From: Streptomyces cynarae
GTDB taxonomy: Bacteria > Actinomycetota > Actinomycetes > Streptomycetales > Streptomycetaceae
Assembly: GCF_025642135.1 (NCBI RefSeq)
Contig: NZ_CP106793.1
Coordinates: 1,967,001 to 2,031,000 of the forward strand
Length of the DNA: 64,000 bases
Reading direction: 5' to 3'
Below, in pieces: positions 1 through 8,543 of the stretch; the stretch's first letter is position 1, and each line of letters begins with the position of its first letter. The position numbers and the translations under genes are program-made. The notes below the pieces were generated by a model. The model searched no databases. It saw only the letters and a program-made list of their open reading frames with translations, and was not told the origin of the DNA.

Positions 1-171
1 GATCTCGGGGAGTTCGCCGAGTGGCGGGAGAGCGAGCGGCTGGTGGCCAACCTGCACCGCGCCTACGCCGAGCTGGACGGCCTGGCCGAGGGGGCGCCTG
101 TCGATCCGCTGCCCGCGTTCCGGGACATGGCGGTCATGAACGGCGGGGAGATGATGGCCAGCCATGCGTGA
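1..171 (+). CDS. C-terminal end of an unidentified protein (partial)
   Basis: The reading frame is open from the first base of the window and stops at TGA 169-171, giving the last 56 residues of a protein. The tail is acidic and helical-looking (AEWRESERLVANLHRAY, then a proline-containing link and RDMAVMNGGEMMASHA). Third-position GC is high, so it looks genuinely coded, but I cannot assign a family from so short a piece. The next gene on the same strand starts 174 bases later, behind a putative TetR operator, so the two are probably separate transcription units. Confidence 0.55.
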   Translation, partial: DLGEFAEWRESERLVANLHRAYAELDGLAEGAPVDPLPAFRDMAVMNGGEMMASHA

Positions 172-279
172 GGCCGCGTCGGGTCACGGCGGCGGCGCCC
201 CGCCGCCGTGACACCCATGACCGCCGGCGCCACGATGACACCGTGGCGCCGATCACGTTCGCCCCGCCCACTGGACTAC

Positions 280-297
280 ATACCGACCGGTCGGCAT
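280..297. promoter_or_regulatory. Putative TetR-family operator (ATACCGACCGGTCGGCAT)
   Basis: An 18-bp dyad, palindromic at 16 of 18 positions, lies about 50 bases upstream of the start at 346. The core ATACCGAC(C/T)GGT recurs at 5763-5780 (reverse strand), in front of the SDR/ligase/TetR operon, and at 26141-26158, in front of a molybdopterin oxidoreductase. Seen: the three matching sites. Inferred: this one is the operator through which the TetR at 2665-3258 controls the kinase/dehydrogenase pair. Confidence 0.6.
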
Positions 298-345
298 CAT
301 GAGGCAGGTCCTGTTTTCCGCGCACGTCGCACGTGAGGAGCAACG

Positions 346-1368
346 ATGAGCCCAGACCACCCGCCGGGTCTCGATCTCGGCCGGCTGCGCGGCCTGCTCG
401 ACGCCGAGCGGCCCGGCCTGGTGAACGGCCCCCTGACCGGGCGGCTGATCGAGGGCGGGCGGTCCAACCTCACCTACGCCGTCTCGGACGGCACGGCGCG
501 GTGGGTCGTACGCCGTCCCCCGCTCGGCCACGTCCTGGCCACCGCGCACGACATGAGGCGCGAGCACCGGGTGATCAGCGCGCTGCACCCCACGCCGGTG
601 CCGGTGCCGCGCCCGGTGCTGCTGTGCGAGGACGAGTCGGTCCTCGGCGCCCCCTTCTACGTGATGGACTTCGTCGAGGGCACGCCCTACCGCACCGCCG
701 AGCAGCTCGCGCCGCTCGGCCCGGAGCGCACCCGGAACGCGATCCTCGGCCTGGTGGACACGCTCGTCGAGCTGCACGCAGTGGACCCCGAAGCGGTGGG
801 TCTTGCCGACTTCGGCCGCCCGGAGGGCTTCCTGGACCGCCAACTGCGCCGCTGGGGAAAGCAGTTGGACGCCTCCCGCAACCGGGAACTGCCCGGCATC
901 GACGAGCTGCACGCGGCGCTCGGCCGCGCACTGCCCGACTCCCCCGCGCCGGCCGTGATCCACGGCGACTACCGCCTGGACAACGTTCTCCTCGGTGACG
1001 ACGACAGGATCACCGCCATCCTGGACTGGGAGATGTCCACGCTCGGCGACCCGCTGACCGACCTGGGTCTGCTGGTGATGTACAGCGTGCCGCTCGGAAC
1101 TCCCGACTCCCCCGTCTCCACGACCGCCGAGGCCCCGGGTCACCCCGATCCGGCCGAGCTGATCGAGCGGTACGCGGCCCGCTCGGGGCGCGACGTCTCC
1201 GCCGTCTCCTGGTACACGGCGTTCGCCTGGTTCAAGCTCGCCGTGATCCTCGAAGGCATCCACTACCGCTACACGCTCGGCCAGACGGTCGGGCGGGGCT
1301 TCGACCGCATCGGCGAGCTGGTGCCCGTCTTCATCGAGCACGGCCTGACCACCCTGCAGGAAGGCTGA
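346..1368 (+). CDS. APH-family phosphotransferase, ACAD10/11 N-domain type
   Basis: This 340-residue protein is an aminoglycoside-phosphotransferase-like (protein-kinase fold) enzyme. The catalytic loop HGDYRLDN is at residues 206-213 and the metal-binding Asp is in ILDWEMSTLGD at about residue 227. Family members encoded beside acyl-CoA dehydrogenases correspond to the kinase half of animal ACAD10/ACAD11, which phosphorylates 4-hydroxy fatty acids or acyl-CoAs so that the dehydrogenase half can process them. The dehydrogenase gene starts 6 bp downstream, supporting a two-gene operon doing the same job. GAGGAG precedes the ATG. Substrate is inferred from family and context; an antibiotic-resistance role is unlikely given the neighbours. 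Confidence 0.85.
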   Translation: MSPDHPPGLDLGRLRGLLDAERPGLVNGPLTGRLIEGGRSNLTYAVSDGTARWVVRRPPLGHVLATAHDMRREHRVISALHPTPVPVPRPVLLCEDESVLGAPFYVMDFVEGTPYRTAEQLAPLGPERTRNAILGLVDTLVELHAVDPEAVGLADFGRPEGFLDRQLRRWGKQLDASRNRELPGIDELHAALGRALPDSPAPAVIHGDYRLDNVLLGDDDRITAILDWEMSTLGDPLTDLGLLVMYSVPLGTPDSPVSTTAEAPGHPDPAELIERYAARSGRDVSAVSWYTAFAWFKLAVILEGIHYRYTLGQTVGRGFDRIGELVPVFIEHGLTTLQEG

Positions 1369-1374
1369 TCCGTC

Positions 1375-2589
1375 ATGGACTTCGCGTTCGACGCGCGCAC
1401 CGAGGAGCTGCGCGCCAAGCTGCTCGCCTTCATGGACGAGTACGTCTATCCGGCGGAGGCCGTCGCCCACGAGCAGCGTGCGCGGCTCGACTCGCCGTGG
1501 GACACCCCGCCGGTCGTCGAGGAGCTGAAGGCCGAGGCGCGCCGGCAGGGCCTGTGGAACCTCTTCCTGCCGGACGCCGAGTACGGCGCCGGGCTCACCA
1601 ACCTCCAGTACGCCCCGCTCGCCGAGATCACCGGCCGCTCCCCGCAGCTGGCGCCCACCGTGACGAACTGTGCGGCGCCCGACACCGGCAACATGGAGGT
1701 CCTCGCGCAGTTCGGCGACGAGCAGCAGAAGAAGCAGTGGCTGGAGCCGCTGCTGGCCGGGGAGATCCGCTCGGCGTTCGCGATGACCGAGCCGGAGGTG
1801 GCCTCCTCGGACGCCACGAACATCACCACGCGCATCGAGCGGGACGGCGACGAGTACGTCATCACCGGCCGCAAGTGGTACATCTCCGGGGCGATGAACC
1901 CCGACTGCCGGATCCTCATCGTGATGGGCAAGACGGACCCGGACGGGCCGGACATCCGCCGCCAGCAGTCCATGGTGCTGGTCCCCCGCGACACGCCGGG
2001 TGTCACGGTCAAGCGCGCGATGCAGGTGTACGGCTACGAGGACCACTACCACGGCGGCCACGCCGAGGTCGTCTTCGACCACGCGCGTGTGCCGGTCGCC
2101 AACCTGATCGGTGAGGAGGGCGGCGGCTTCGCCATCGCCCAGGCGCGGCTGGGCCCGGGCCGGATCCACCACTGCATGCGGCTGATCGGCATGGCGGAGC
2201 GGGCGATCGAGCTCATGTGCAGGCGGGCGGTGTCCCGTACGGCGTTCGGCAAGGCGCTCGCCCAGCAGGGCGTGGTGCACAACTGGATCGCCGACGCGCG
2301 CGTGGCCGTGGAGCAGTTGCGGCTGCTGGTGCTGAAGACGGCGTGGATGATGGACACGGTGGGCAACAAGGGCGCGCACACCGAGATCCAGGCGATCAAG
2401 ATCGCCACTCCGCGCACGGTCGTCGACATCATCGACAAGGCGGTCCAGCTGCACGGCGCGGGCGGGGTGAGCCAGGACTTCCCGCTGGCCGAACTCTGGG
2501 CGGCGGCCCGCACCCTGCGGCTCGCGGACGGCCCGGACGAGGTCCACCAGCGGTCGCTGGCGTGGCGGGAGCTGAAGAAGTACCTGTGA
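1375..2589 (+). CDS. Acyl-CoA dehydrogenase, ACAD11-like
   Basis: A 404-residue FAD-dependent acyl-CoA dehydrogenase. It carries the flavin/substrate signature AFAMTEPEVASSDA in the middle domain, the GRKWYISGAMNP strand, and a C-terminal helical domain ending in LADGPDEVHQRSLAWREL, the pattern of the ACAD10/11 branch. Length matches the family. It follows the APH-like kinase gene by 6 bp and is presumably co-transcribed and jointly controlled by the dyad at 280-297. With the kinase it would allow 4-hydroxy fatty acids or related acyl-CoAs to enter beta-oxidation (inferred). A very strong hairpin directly after the stop ends the unit. Confidence 0.93.
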   Translation: MDFAFDARTEELRAKLLAFMDEYVYPAEAVAHEQRARLDSPWDTPPVVEELKAEARRQGLWNLFLPDAEYGAGLTNLQYAPLAEITGRSPQLAPTVTNCAAPDTGNMEVLAQFGDEQQKKQWLEPLLAGEIRSAFAMTEPEVASSDATNITTRIERDGDEYVITGRKWYISGAMNPDCRILIVMGKTDPDGPDIRRQQSMVLVPRDTPGVTVKRAMQVYGYEDHYHGGHAEVVFDHARVPVANLIGEEGGGFAIAQARLGPGRIHHCMRLIGMAERAIELMCRRAVSRTAFGKALAQQGVVHNWIADARVAVEQLRLLVLKTAWMMDTVGNKGAHTEIQAIKIATPRTVVDIIDKAVQLHGAGGVSQDFPLAELWAAARTLRLADGPDEVHQRSLAWRELKKYL

Positions 2590-2592
2590 GAC

Positions 2593-2634
2593 ATGGGTGA
2601 GGGGCGGACGCCGTGGCGTCCGCCCCTCACCCAT
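2593..2634. terminator. Bidirectional terminator hairpin, 20-bp perfect stem
   Basis: ATGGGTGAGGGGCGGACGCC (2593-2612) pairs perfectly with 2615-2634 across a 2-base centre. It starts 3 bases after the dehydrogenase stop and lies 31 bases before the end of the convergent TetR gene, so it can end transcription from both sides. No U-tract follows, as is usual in Streptomyces. Confidence 0.9.
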
Positions 2635-2664
2635 ATGCGTCGATCACCCCCGTGCGTGGACGGG

Positions 2665-3258
2665 CTACGGCCGCAGCGCCCTCAGCAGCAGGTCCGCCAG
2701 GTGGTCGGCGACCTCCCGGGGGCTGAGCGGGCCGTCGGGGCGGTACCAGGTCGACAGGTGGTGCACCGAGCCGAAGTGGTAGTCGACGACCAGGTCGGCC
2801 GGGGTGGCGGTGGAGAACACCCCCTCCTTCTGGCCCTCCTCGATCAGCGCGCGGAACCGCTCGTGGTAGCGGCGCCGCTCCGCGCGGACCTGCTTGTTCT
2901 TCTCCGGGCTGAGGTGGTGCATGGACCGGAAGAAGATCATCGCGTCGTCGAGGTTCTCGATCGTGGTGACGACGACGTCGGCTGCCGCGTCCCTCACGCG
3001 CTTCTCCACCGGCTCGTCGGCGTCCGCGAAGGCGTCCAGCCGCTCCTGCTGGACACGCAGCACGCGCGCGTACACCTCGTGCAGCAGATCGTCCTTGGAG
3101 CCGAAGTAGTGGTACAGCGCGCCCTTGGTGACGCCTGCCGCCTCGACGATCTCCTGCACGGACGTTCGGTCGTAGCCCTGCTCTGCGAAGAGCCGCGTGG
3201 CGGCGGCCAGGAGCCGCTGCGGGACCGGCGTCCCGTCCCCGTCCGTCGTTCTTGGCAC
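2665..3258 (-). CDS. TetR-family transcriptional regulator
   Basis: About 198 residues. The N-terminal helix-turn-helix reads RLLAAATRLFAEQGYDRTSV then EIVEAAGVTKGALYHYFGSKDDLL, the classic TetR DNA-binding domain, followed by a helical ligand domain. The start is uncertain: GTG at 3258 is used here, and GTG at 3267 is equally possible with a weak AAAGG upstream. It is the third gene of the SDR-ligase-TetR operon (27 bp after the ligase). Regulators in such operons usually sense acyl-CoAs (family knowledge). Its probable operators are the matching sites at 5763-5780 and 280-297, so it would control both flanking catabolic operons. Confidence 0.9.
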   Translation of the reverse strand: MPRTTDGDGTPVPQRLLAAATRLFAEQGYDRTSVQEIVEAAGVTKGALYHYFGSKDDLLHEVYARVLRVQQERLDAFADADEPVEKRVRDAAADVVVTTIENLDDAMIFFRSMHHLSPEKNKQVRAERRRYHERFRALIEEGQKEGVFSTATPADLVVDYHFGSVHHLSTWYRPDGPLSPREVADHLADLLLRALRP

Positions 3259-3284
3259 TGCCGCCACCTGCCTTTCGATGATGA

Positions 3285-4943
3285 CTACTGGGGCGTCTGC
3301 GTGCGGGTACGCAGCTCCCGACGCAGGATCTTGCCACTCGCCGTCTTCGGCAGCTCGGGCAGGATCTCCACCTGGCGCGGGTACTTGTAGGCCGCCAGTC
3401 TCTCCTTGCAGTACGCCGCGAGCGCGTCGGGGTCCGTCTCGGCACCCGGGCGCAGGCTGATGTACGCCTTGACGGTCTCGCCGCGGTACCCGTCCGGCAC
3501 CCCCACGACGGCCGCCTCGCGCACCGCCGGGTGCGTGTAGAGGACGTCCTCCACCTCGCGCGGCCACACCTTGAAGCCGGACGCGTTGATCATGTCCTTC
3601 TTGCGGTCCACGACGTACAGCCAGCCCCGCTCGTCCATGAACCCGATGTCGCCGGTGCGCAGCTCACCGTCCGGGAAGGTCTCGGCGGTGGCCTCGGGCC
3701 GCCGCCAGTAGCCGGGCACGACCTGGGGGCCACGGACGACGATCTCGCCCTGTTCGCCGAACGGCACCTCCTCGCCCCTGTCGTCGACGATGCGGACGAC
3801 CGTGTCCGGCCCGGGCACACCGACCGCCAGGGTCCCGGAGACCGGGTCCACGGGGGCCTCCTGACCGGGCGGGACGGAGGCGCAGGGTGCGGTGCACTCG
3901 GTCAGGCCGTAGCCGTTGCGGATGTACGGCCCGAAGCCGGCCCGGAACTTCTCCACCAGGGCCGGCGGCAGCGGCGCGCCGCCGGAGGAGATGACCCGGA
4001 AGGAGGAGAAGTGGTCCGGGGTGACGGCGGGGTGGGCGGCGAGCGCCATGAAGGCGGTGGAGGGGCCGACGGTGTAGTGCGGGCGGTGCTCGGCGAACGC
4101 GTCCAGGACGACGCCCGGCTCGAACCGGTAGGCGAGGACGAGCGTGCCGCCGCTGGTGAGACAGGCCACCAGCTCACACACCATCCCCGTGATGTGGAAC
4201 AGCGGTGCCAGCGCGAAGTAGACGGGTGCCTCGGGCAGGCCGAGGCCCGTGCGCTGCCGCTCGGCGTTGTACATGATGTTGCCGTGCGTGTTGGTGGCGC
4301 CCTTGGGCGTGCCGCTGGTGCCGGAGGTGTAGCTGATCAGGGCGATGTCGGACGGGCCCACGTCGCGGCCCTCGGGGGCCTTGTGGCCCTGCCGGGCGAC
4401 GGTGACCAGGTCGTCGGCGTCGGCGGCCTGCTCCAGCCGCTCGAAGGTGAGCACACGTGCGTCGTCACGGGTCTGGAGGTCCCGCTCGCAGGCGGTCACC
4501 ACGATCCGCACGGGCGATGCGGCGGCCGTGTCCCGCAGGTACGACTCCCAGGCGCGGTCGGAGCACACCAGGGCGGTCACCTCGGCGTCCTTCAGGACGT
4601 GCGTGACCTCCCCCGACTTGTACATGGGGTTGACGGGCACGACGGTGGCGCCGGCCTTCCAGGCGCCGAGCAGGGCCAGCACGAAGTGCGGGGAGTTCTG
4701 CAGCAGGATCGCGACCCGGTCGCCGCGCTCCAGACCGCGCGAGGCGAGGAACCCGGCGACGGAGTCGGTCAGCGCGTCCAGTTCGGCGTAGCTGATCCGG
4801 CCGTCGAAGTAGGCCAGGGCGGTTCGGTGCGCGGGCACCTCGCGCAGGGCGTGCGGGAGCGAGTCGGCGGGGCTGACCGGGGCGCGCTGGGCATCGTTGA
4901 GCAGGGTGAGCCAGGGCTTGGCGGCATAGCGGGAGGCGGTCAC
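3285..4943 (-). CDS. Class I adenylate-forming acyl-CoA ligase
   Basis: A 552-residue AMP-binding enzyme that activates a carboxylic acid with ATP and CoA. Visible motifs are the P-loop SYTSGTSGTPKGA, the motif GYGLTE, the hinge region ELRTGDIGFMDERGWLYVVDR and the C-terminal catalytic-lysine motif KTASGKILRREL. The GTG start at 4943 overlaps the stop of the upstream SDR gene (GTGA at 4940-4943), so the two are translationally coupled. Long- or medium-chain fatty acids are the likely substrates, from the neighbouring acyl-CoA dehydrogenase and SDR; the exact substrate cannot be read from the sequence. Confidence 0.92.
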   Translation of the reverse strand: MTASRYAAKPWLTLLNDAQRAPVSPADSLPHALREVPAHRTALAYFDGRISYAELDALTDSVAGFLASRGLERGDRVAILLQNSPHFVLALLGAWKAGATVVPVNPMYKSGEVTHVLKDAEVTALVCSDRAWESYLRDTAAASPVRIVVTACERDLQTRDDARVLTFERLEQAADADDLVTVARQGHKAPEGRDVGPSDIALISYTSGTSGTPKGATNTHGNIMYNAERQRTGLGLPEAPVYFALAPLFHITGMVCELVACLTSGGTLVLAYRFEPGVVLDAFAEHRPHYTVGPSTAFMALAAHPAVTPDHFSSFRVISSGGAPLPPALVEKFRAGFGPYIRNGYGLTECTAPCASVPPGQEAPVDPVSGTLAVGVPGPDTVVRIVDDRGEEVPFGEQGEIVVRGPQVVPGYWRRPEATAETFPDGELRTGDIGFMDERGWLYVVDRKKDMINASGFKVWPREVEDVLYTHPAVREAAVVGVPDGYRGETVKAYISLRPGAETDPDALAAYCKERLAAYKYPRQVEILPELPKTASGKILRRELRTRTQTPQ

Positions 4944-5704
4944 CGGCCGGCCTCCCACTTCTGCTGGATGTGGTTCATGCTCGTCAGCCAGCGGTCCGGG
5001 TCGGTGGCGCGCGCCTGATAGTAGGCGGCGGCCTCGGGGTGCGGCAGGATGAGGAACCGGTCCTTCTCGATGCCCTTGAACAGGGCGTCGGCGACGTCCT
5101 CGGGGTCGATCGCGGTCGGTGCCAGCACCAGGTCGCCTGCGCTGCCGGAGGCGGTCAGCATGTCGGTGCGGACGCCCTGGGGGCAGATCGCGTGGACCTT
5201 CAGGCCACGGTGGCGGTACGTCAGGGACAGCCACTCGGCGAAGGCGTACGCGCCGTGCTTGGTGACGCTGTAGGGGGCGGCGCCGATCATGGTGAGCAGT
5301 CCGGCGGCGGAGACCGTCGAGACGAACCGTCCGGCGCCGCGCTCCAGCCAGGCCGGCAGGAGTTCGCGGGCGGCGCGGACGTGGGCCATCACGTTCACGT
5401 CCCAGGCCCGCGCCCACACCTCCTCGTCGGCGGCCTCGGTGCCGCCGGAGCCGAGGCCCGCGTTGGCGCAGTAGACGTCGATCGTGCCGCCGAGGGCGTC
5501 CCGCGCCTCGGACACGATCGCGGACGCGTCGCCCGGGACGGCGATGCCGCCGATCCCGTCGGCCACGGCCTTGGCCTTCTCGGCGTCCAGGTCGTTGACG
5601 ACGACCCGGGCCCCCTCGGCGGCGAAGCGGCGGGCCAGCGCGGCCCCGATGCCGCCTCCCGCTCCGGTGACGACCACTCCCGCACCCTGCACGGCTTCCA
5701 CCAT
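4940..5704 (-). CDS. Short-chain dehydrogenase/reductase (SDR)
   Basis: A 254-residue classical SDR. The NAD(P)-binding motif VVTGAGGGIGAALA is near the N-terminus, the NAG-type motif appears as YCANAGLG, and the catalytic Ser/Tyr/Lys come in STVSAAGL and YSVTK. The ATG at 5704 is chosen because GAAGGAG lies 5 bases upstream; longer upstream frames have no such site. It is first gene of an operon with the acyl-CoA ligase and TetR. It probably oxidises or reduces a hydroxy/keto-acyl intermediate (inferred from context). The operon promoter carries the TetR-type dyad at 5763-5780. Confidence 0.9.
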   Translation of the reverse strand: MVEAVQGAGVVVTGAGGGIGAALARRFAAEGARVVVNDLDAEKAKAVADGIGGIAVPGDASAIVSEARDALGGTIDVYCANAGLGSGGTEAADEEVWARAWDVNVMAHVRAARELLPAWLERGAGRFVSTVSAAGLLTMIGAAPYSVTKHGAYAFAEWLSLTYRHRGLKVHAICPQGVRTDMLTASGSAGDLVLAPTAIDPEDVADALFKGIEKDRFLILPHPEAAAYYQARATDPDRWLTSMNHIQQKWEAGR

Positions 5705-5762
5705 CGGTCTCCTTCGACGCGACACGCACCGGCTCTGCTGCCGTCGGCTCTGTACGGCGACC

Positions 5763-5780
5763 AGACTAACCAGTCGGTAT
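5763..5780. promoter_or_regulatory. Putative TetR operator, second copy of the ATACCGACyGGT motif
   Basis: Read on the minus strand the sequence is ATACCGACTGGTTAGTCT, sharing the 12-bp core ATACCGAC(C/T)GGT with the sites at 280-297 and 26141-26158. It lies about 60 bp upstream of the SDR start at 5704, where an autoregulated TetR operon would carry its operator. Confidence 0.6.
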
Positions 5781-5853
5781 GTAACGAGGGAAGAGGCTGC
5801 TTCGCCAGCCATTACGCGGGCATGACAGTTCCATCGAGCAGGGAGGTCATCGC

Positions 5854-7086
5854 ATGAGGCTGTCCAGACGAGGGCTGCTCGCCGCCACAACGGCGGCGAC
5901 CGTGCCGTTCCCCGCAGCGTCCCGGGCCGGCGGCGGCAGGCGGCTGCGCACCGGTTTCGAACGGCTGGCGGCGGACGGCTACGCGCCGCTGGCGGGCCGC
6001 CGGGTCGGCATCGTGACCAATCCCACGGGTGTGACGAGGGACGTGCGCCACATCGTGGACGTGATGCACGCCGACCCCGGGGTGGACCTGGTCGCGGTCT
6101 TCGGCCCCGAGCACGGCTTCCGCGGCACCGCCCAGGCCGGTGGATCGGAGGGCCGCTACGACGACCCGGCAACCGGGCTTCCCGTCTACGACACGTACCT
6201 GAAGAGCAGCCGGCCGCTCGCCGACATCTTCACCGCGTCCGGTGTGGACACCGTCGTCTTCGACATCCAGGACGTGGGCGCCCGTTTCTACACCTACATC
6301 TGGACCCTCTACGACTGCATGGAGGCCGCCGCGCTCGCCGGCAAGCGGTTCATGGTCCTCGACCGGCCGAACCCGGTGACCGGACGCGCCGCCCTCGGCC
6401 CGGTCCTGCACAGGGAGTTCGCGACCTTCGTCGGCCGGCAGCCGATCGCACAGGCGCACGGGATGACGGTCGCGGAGCTGGCGCGGCTGTTCAACGGGGA
6501 GTTCCTGACCACGCCCGTCCCGCTCGACACCGTGCCGATGACCGGCTGGAGGCGGTCCGACTTCTACGACGCCTGCGGGCTGCCCTGGGTGCCGCCGAGC
6601 CCCAACATGCCGACACCCGACACCGCACTGGTGTACTCGGGGACGTGCCTGTTCGAGGGCACGAACATGTCCGAGGGACGCGGCACCACCCGCCCCTTCG
6701 AACTCCTCGGCGCGGAGGGCGTCGACGGCCGGTGGGCAGCGGAAGCGGAGCGACTGGGGCTGCCGGGCGTGCACTTCAGGGAGGCGTACTTCGCGCCCAC
6801 CTTCTCCAAGTTCCAGGGGAAGACGATCGGTGGAGTGCAGATCCATGTGTACGACCGGGCCGCCTACGACCCCGTCCGCACCGGGATCGCGCTGCTCGTG
6901 ACCGCCAAGAAGGTGTGGAGCGGTTTCGCCTGGCGCTCCGACGACTGGATCGACAAGCTCACGGGCTCCGCGCGGGTGCGCACTATGATCGACGCCGGCG
7001 CCACGGCCGACGAGGTGGTGGCCGCGTGGCAGGACGAGTTGGCCGCCTTCCGGCGGATCCGTAAGGAGTACCTGCTGTACGGATGA
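5854..7086 (+). CDS. namZ: Secreted DUF1343 protein, NamZ-type exo-beta-N-acetylmuramidase
   Basis: A 410-residue DUF1343-family protein. The N-terminus has paired arginines and a hydrophobic stretch (RLSRRGLLAATTAATVPFPA), a Tat-like signal peptide. Family motifs run in order: GPEHGFRG, DIQDVGARFYTYIWTL, LDRPNPVTG, AQAHGMTVAELARLFNGE, PPSPNMPTPDTALVYSG and EGTNMSEGRGTTRPFELLGA. NamZ enzymes release N-acetylmuramic acid from the non-reducing ends of peptidoglycan fragments (family knowledge), so the likely role is extracellular wall turnover or recycling. GGGAGG sits 7 bp before the ATG. It is divergent from the SDR operon. The gene symbol is by family resemblance only. Confidence 0.85.
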   Translation: MRLSRRGLLAATTAATVPFPAASRAGGGRRLRTGFERLAADGYAPLAGRRVGIVTNPTGVTRDVRHIVDVMHADPGVDLVAVFGPEHGFRGTAQAGGSEGRYDDPATGLPVYDTYLKSSRPLADIFTASGVDTVVFDIQDVGARFYTYIWTLYDCMEAAALAGKRFMVLDRPNPVTGRAALGPVLHREFATFVGRQPIAQAHGMTVAELARLFNGEFLTTPVPLDTVPMTGWRRSDFYDACGLPWVPPSPNMPTPDTALVYSGTCLFEGTNMSEGRGTTRPFELLGAEGVDGRWAAEAERLGLPGVHFREAYFAPTFSKFQGKTIGGVQIHVYDRAAYDPVRTGIALLVTAKKVWSGFAWRSDDWIDKLTGSARVRTMIDAGATADEVVAAWQDELAAFRRIRKEYLLYG

Positions 7087-7173
7087 GCGTGACGTATGGC
7101 CAACCGTGCCCGCCCGCAGGACGATGCGCGCACTGCGCACAGCGCGCTCGACCTCGGGGCAAGGGGGCCCGTC

Positions 7174-8517
7174 ATGGCGGTACCGGCAGTGAGTGTGAGT
7201 CCCTACTGGGAGCTGACCTTCGACGCGGACGGCGACGTCGACGGGCCGGAGCGGGACCGGCTGCTCGCGGAGGTGACGCGGCGGGGAGTACGCGACCTGC
7301 TGGTCTTCGCGCACGGCTGGAACAACCAGCGCTCCGGCGCCACTCGGCTCTACAGCAGCTTCTTCGCGCCGATGCCCTTGATCGCGCCCAGGGCCCGCCT
7401 CGGTTACGTGGGCGTCATCTGGCCGTCGATGATGTTCGCGGACGAGCCGATCCCCCATTTCCCGCCGTCTGTCGCGGCCGAGGTGCCGGCGGCTCCGCTG
7501 CTGGACAAGGACAGCCGCCACGCGCTGCACGAGGTGTTCCCCGGCCGTGCGACCGTGGTGGAGCAGCTCTCACGGCTGCTGGAGCGGCACCCGGACGACG
7601 GTGCCTCGCTGGAGGAGTTCGGGCGGCTGGTACGACTGCTGGTGGAGGTGCGGCCGCAGGGGCCGCAGGCCTCGTTCGCCGCGGACACCCTGACGCAGGG
7701 GGCGCCCGAGGACGAGCCCGGGATGCTGACCGGGGACACGGCCGAGGTGTGCCGGAGCTTCGCGCGGGCGCTGGAGCAGGTCCAGTCGGTCGGCGGGGAG
7801 TCCCCGGAAGGGTTCTCGTTCACGCCGAAGGGGATGTGGGACGGGGCGCGCGAGTTGCTCAGACAAGCCACGTACTACGCGATGAAGCGGCGCGCGGGGA
7901 CGGTCGGCGAGCGGGGTCTCGGGCAGGTGGTCGGGCAGCTGGCGCAGGCGGCGCCGGGGGTGCGGGTGCACCTGGTCGGGCACAGTTTCGGCGGGCGGCT
8001 GGTGTCGTTCGCGCTGCGCGGGCTGCCGGAGGGGGTGCGCACCGTGAAGTCGGTGACGCTGCTGCAGGGCGCCTTCTCGCACTACGCCTTCGCGGCCCGG
8101 CTGCCGGAGGACCCGCATACGAGCGGGGTGCTGGACGGGCAGCAGAACCGGGTCGACGGCCCCGTGGTGTGCTGCTACTCCCACTTCGACTCGGCGCTCG
8201 GCACGTTCTACCCGCTGGCGTCCCGCATGGCGGACGACGACCGGTCGCTGACCGGGGACTTCACGGCGGACTTCGACATCGGCCGGCTGCTCGGCCCCCG
8301 GTGGGGCGCGATGGGGCACGACGGGGTCCAGGCGGTGGACGGTACGCGCAGCCTGACGCTCGCCGACGCGCTCGGTGGCGGACTGCCGGCGTCCGGCTGC
8401 GTCAACGTCGACGCCTGCGCGGTGGTCTGCCACGGCGGTCCGCCGACGGGGGCGCACAGCGACATCGTGCATCCGGAGCTGGCCCGGGTGGTGCTGGCGG
8501 CGGGCCGGGTGGGCTGA
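7174..8517 (+). CDS. Alpha/beta-hydrolase fold protein
   Basis: About 447 residues from the ATG at 7174 (an in-frame start at 7096 is also possible, but without good spacing to a ribosome site). FAHGWNN near the N-terminus supplies an oxyanion-hole-type motif, and LVGHSFGGRLVSFALRG carries the nucleophile elbow with Ser271. A late HSDIVHPE could provide the catalytic His. There is no signal peptide, so it is probably cytoplasmic. The long middle segment between strand and elbow looks like a lid. Substrate cannot be inferred. It follows the NamZ gene by about 90 bp and converges on the acylase gene with only 26 bp between stops. Confidence 0.75.
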   Translation: MAVPAVSVSPYWELTFDADGDVDGPERDRLLAEVTRRGVRDLLVFAHGWNNQRSGATRLYSSFFAPMPLIAPRARLGYVGVIWPSMMFADEPIPHFPPSVAAEVPAAPLLDKDSRHALHEVFPGRATVVEQLSRLLERHPDDGASLEEFGRLVRLLVEVRPQGPQASFAADTLTQGAPEDEPGMLTGDTAEVCRSFARALEQVQSVGGESPEGFSFTPKGMWDGARELLRQATYYAMKRRAGTVGERGLGQVVGQLAQAAPGVRVHLVGHSFGGRLVSFALRGLPEGVRTVKSVTLLQGAFSHYAFAARLPEDPHTSGVLDGQQNRVDGPVVCCYSHFDSALGTFYPLASRMADDDRSLTGDFTADFDIGRLLGPRWGAMGHDGVQAVDGTRSLTLADALGGGLPASGCVNVDACAVVCHGGPPTGAHSDIVHPELARVVLAAGRVG

Positions 8518-8543
8518 CCCGCCGCCGCACGTCGCCTCCCGGC

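Noticed and set aside
253..2634. Very long minus-strand open frame (793 codons) opposite the kinase and dehydrogenase genes
   Set aside because: Composition is Arg/Val/Gly/His-rich nonsense with no domains. It is the usual antisense shadow of two well-identified plus-strand genes in high-GC DNA.
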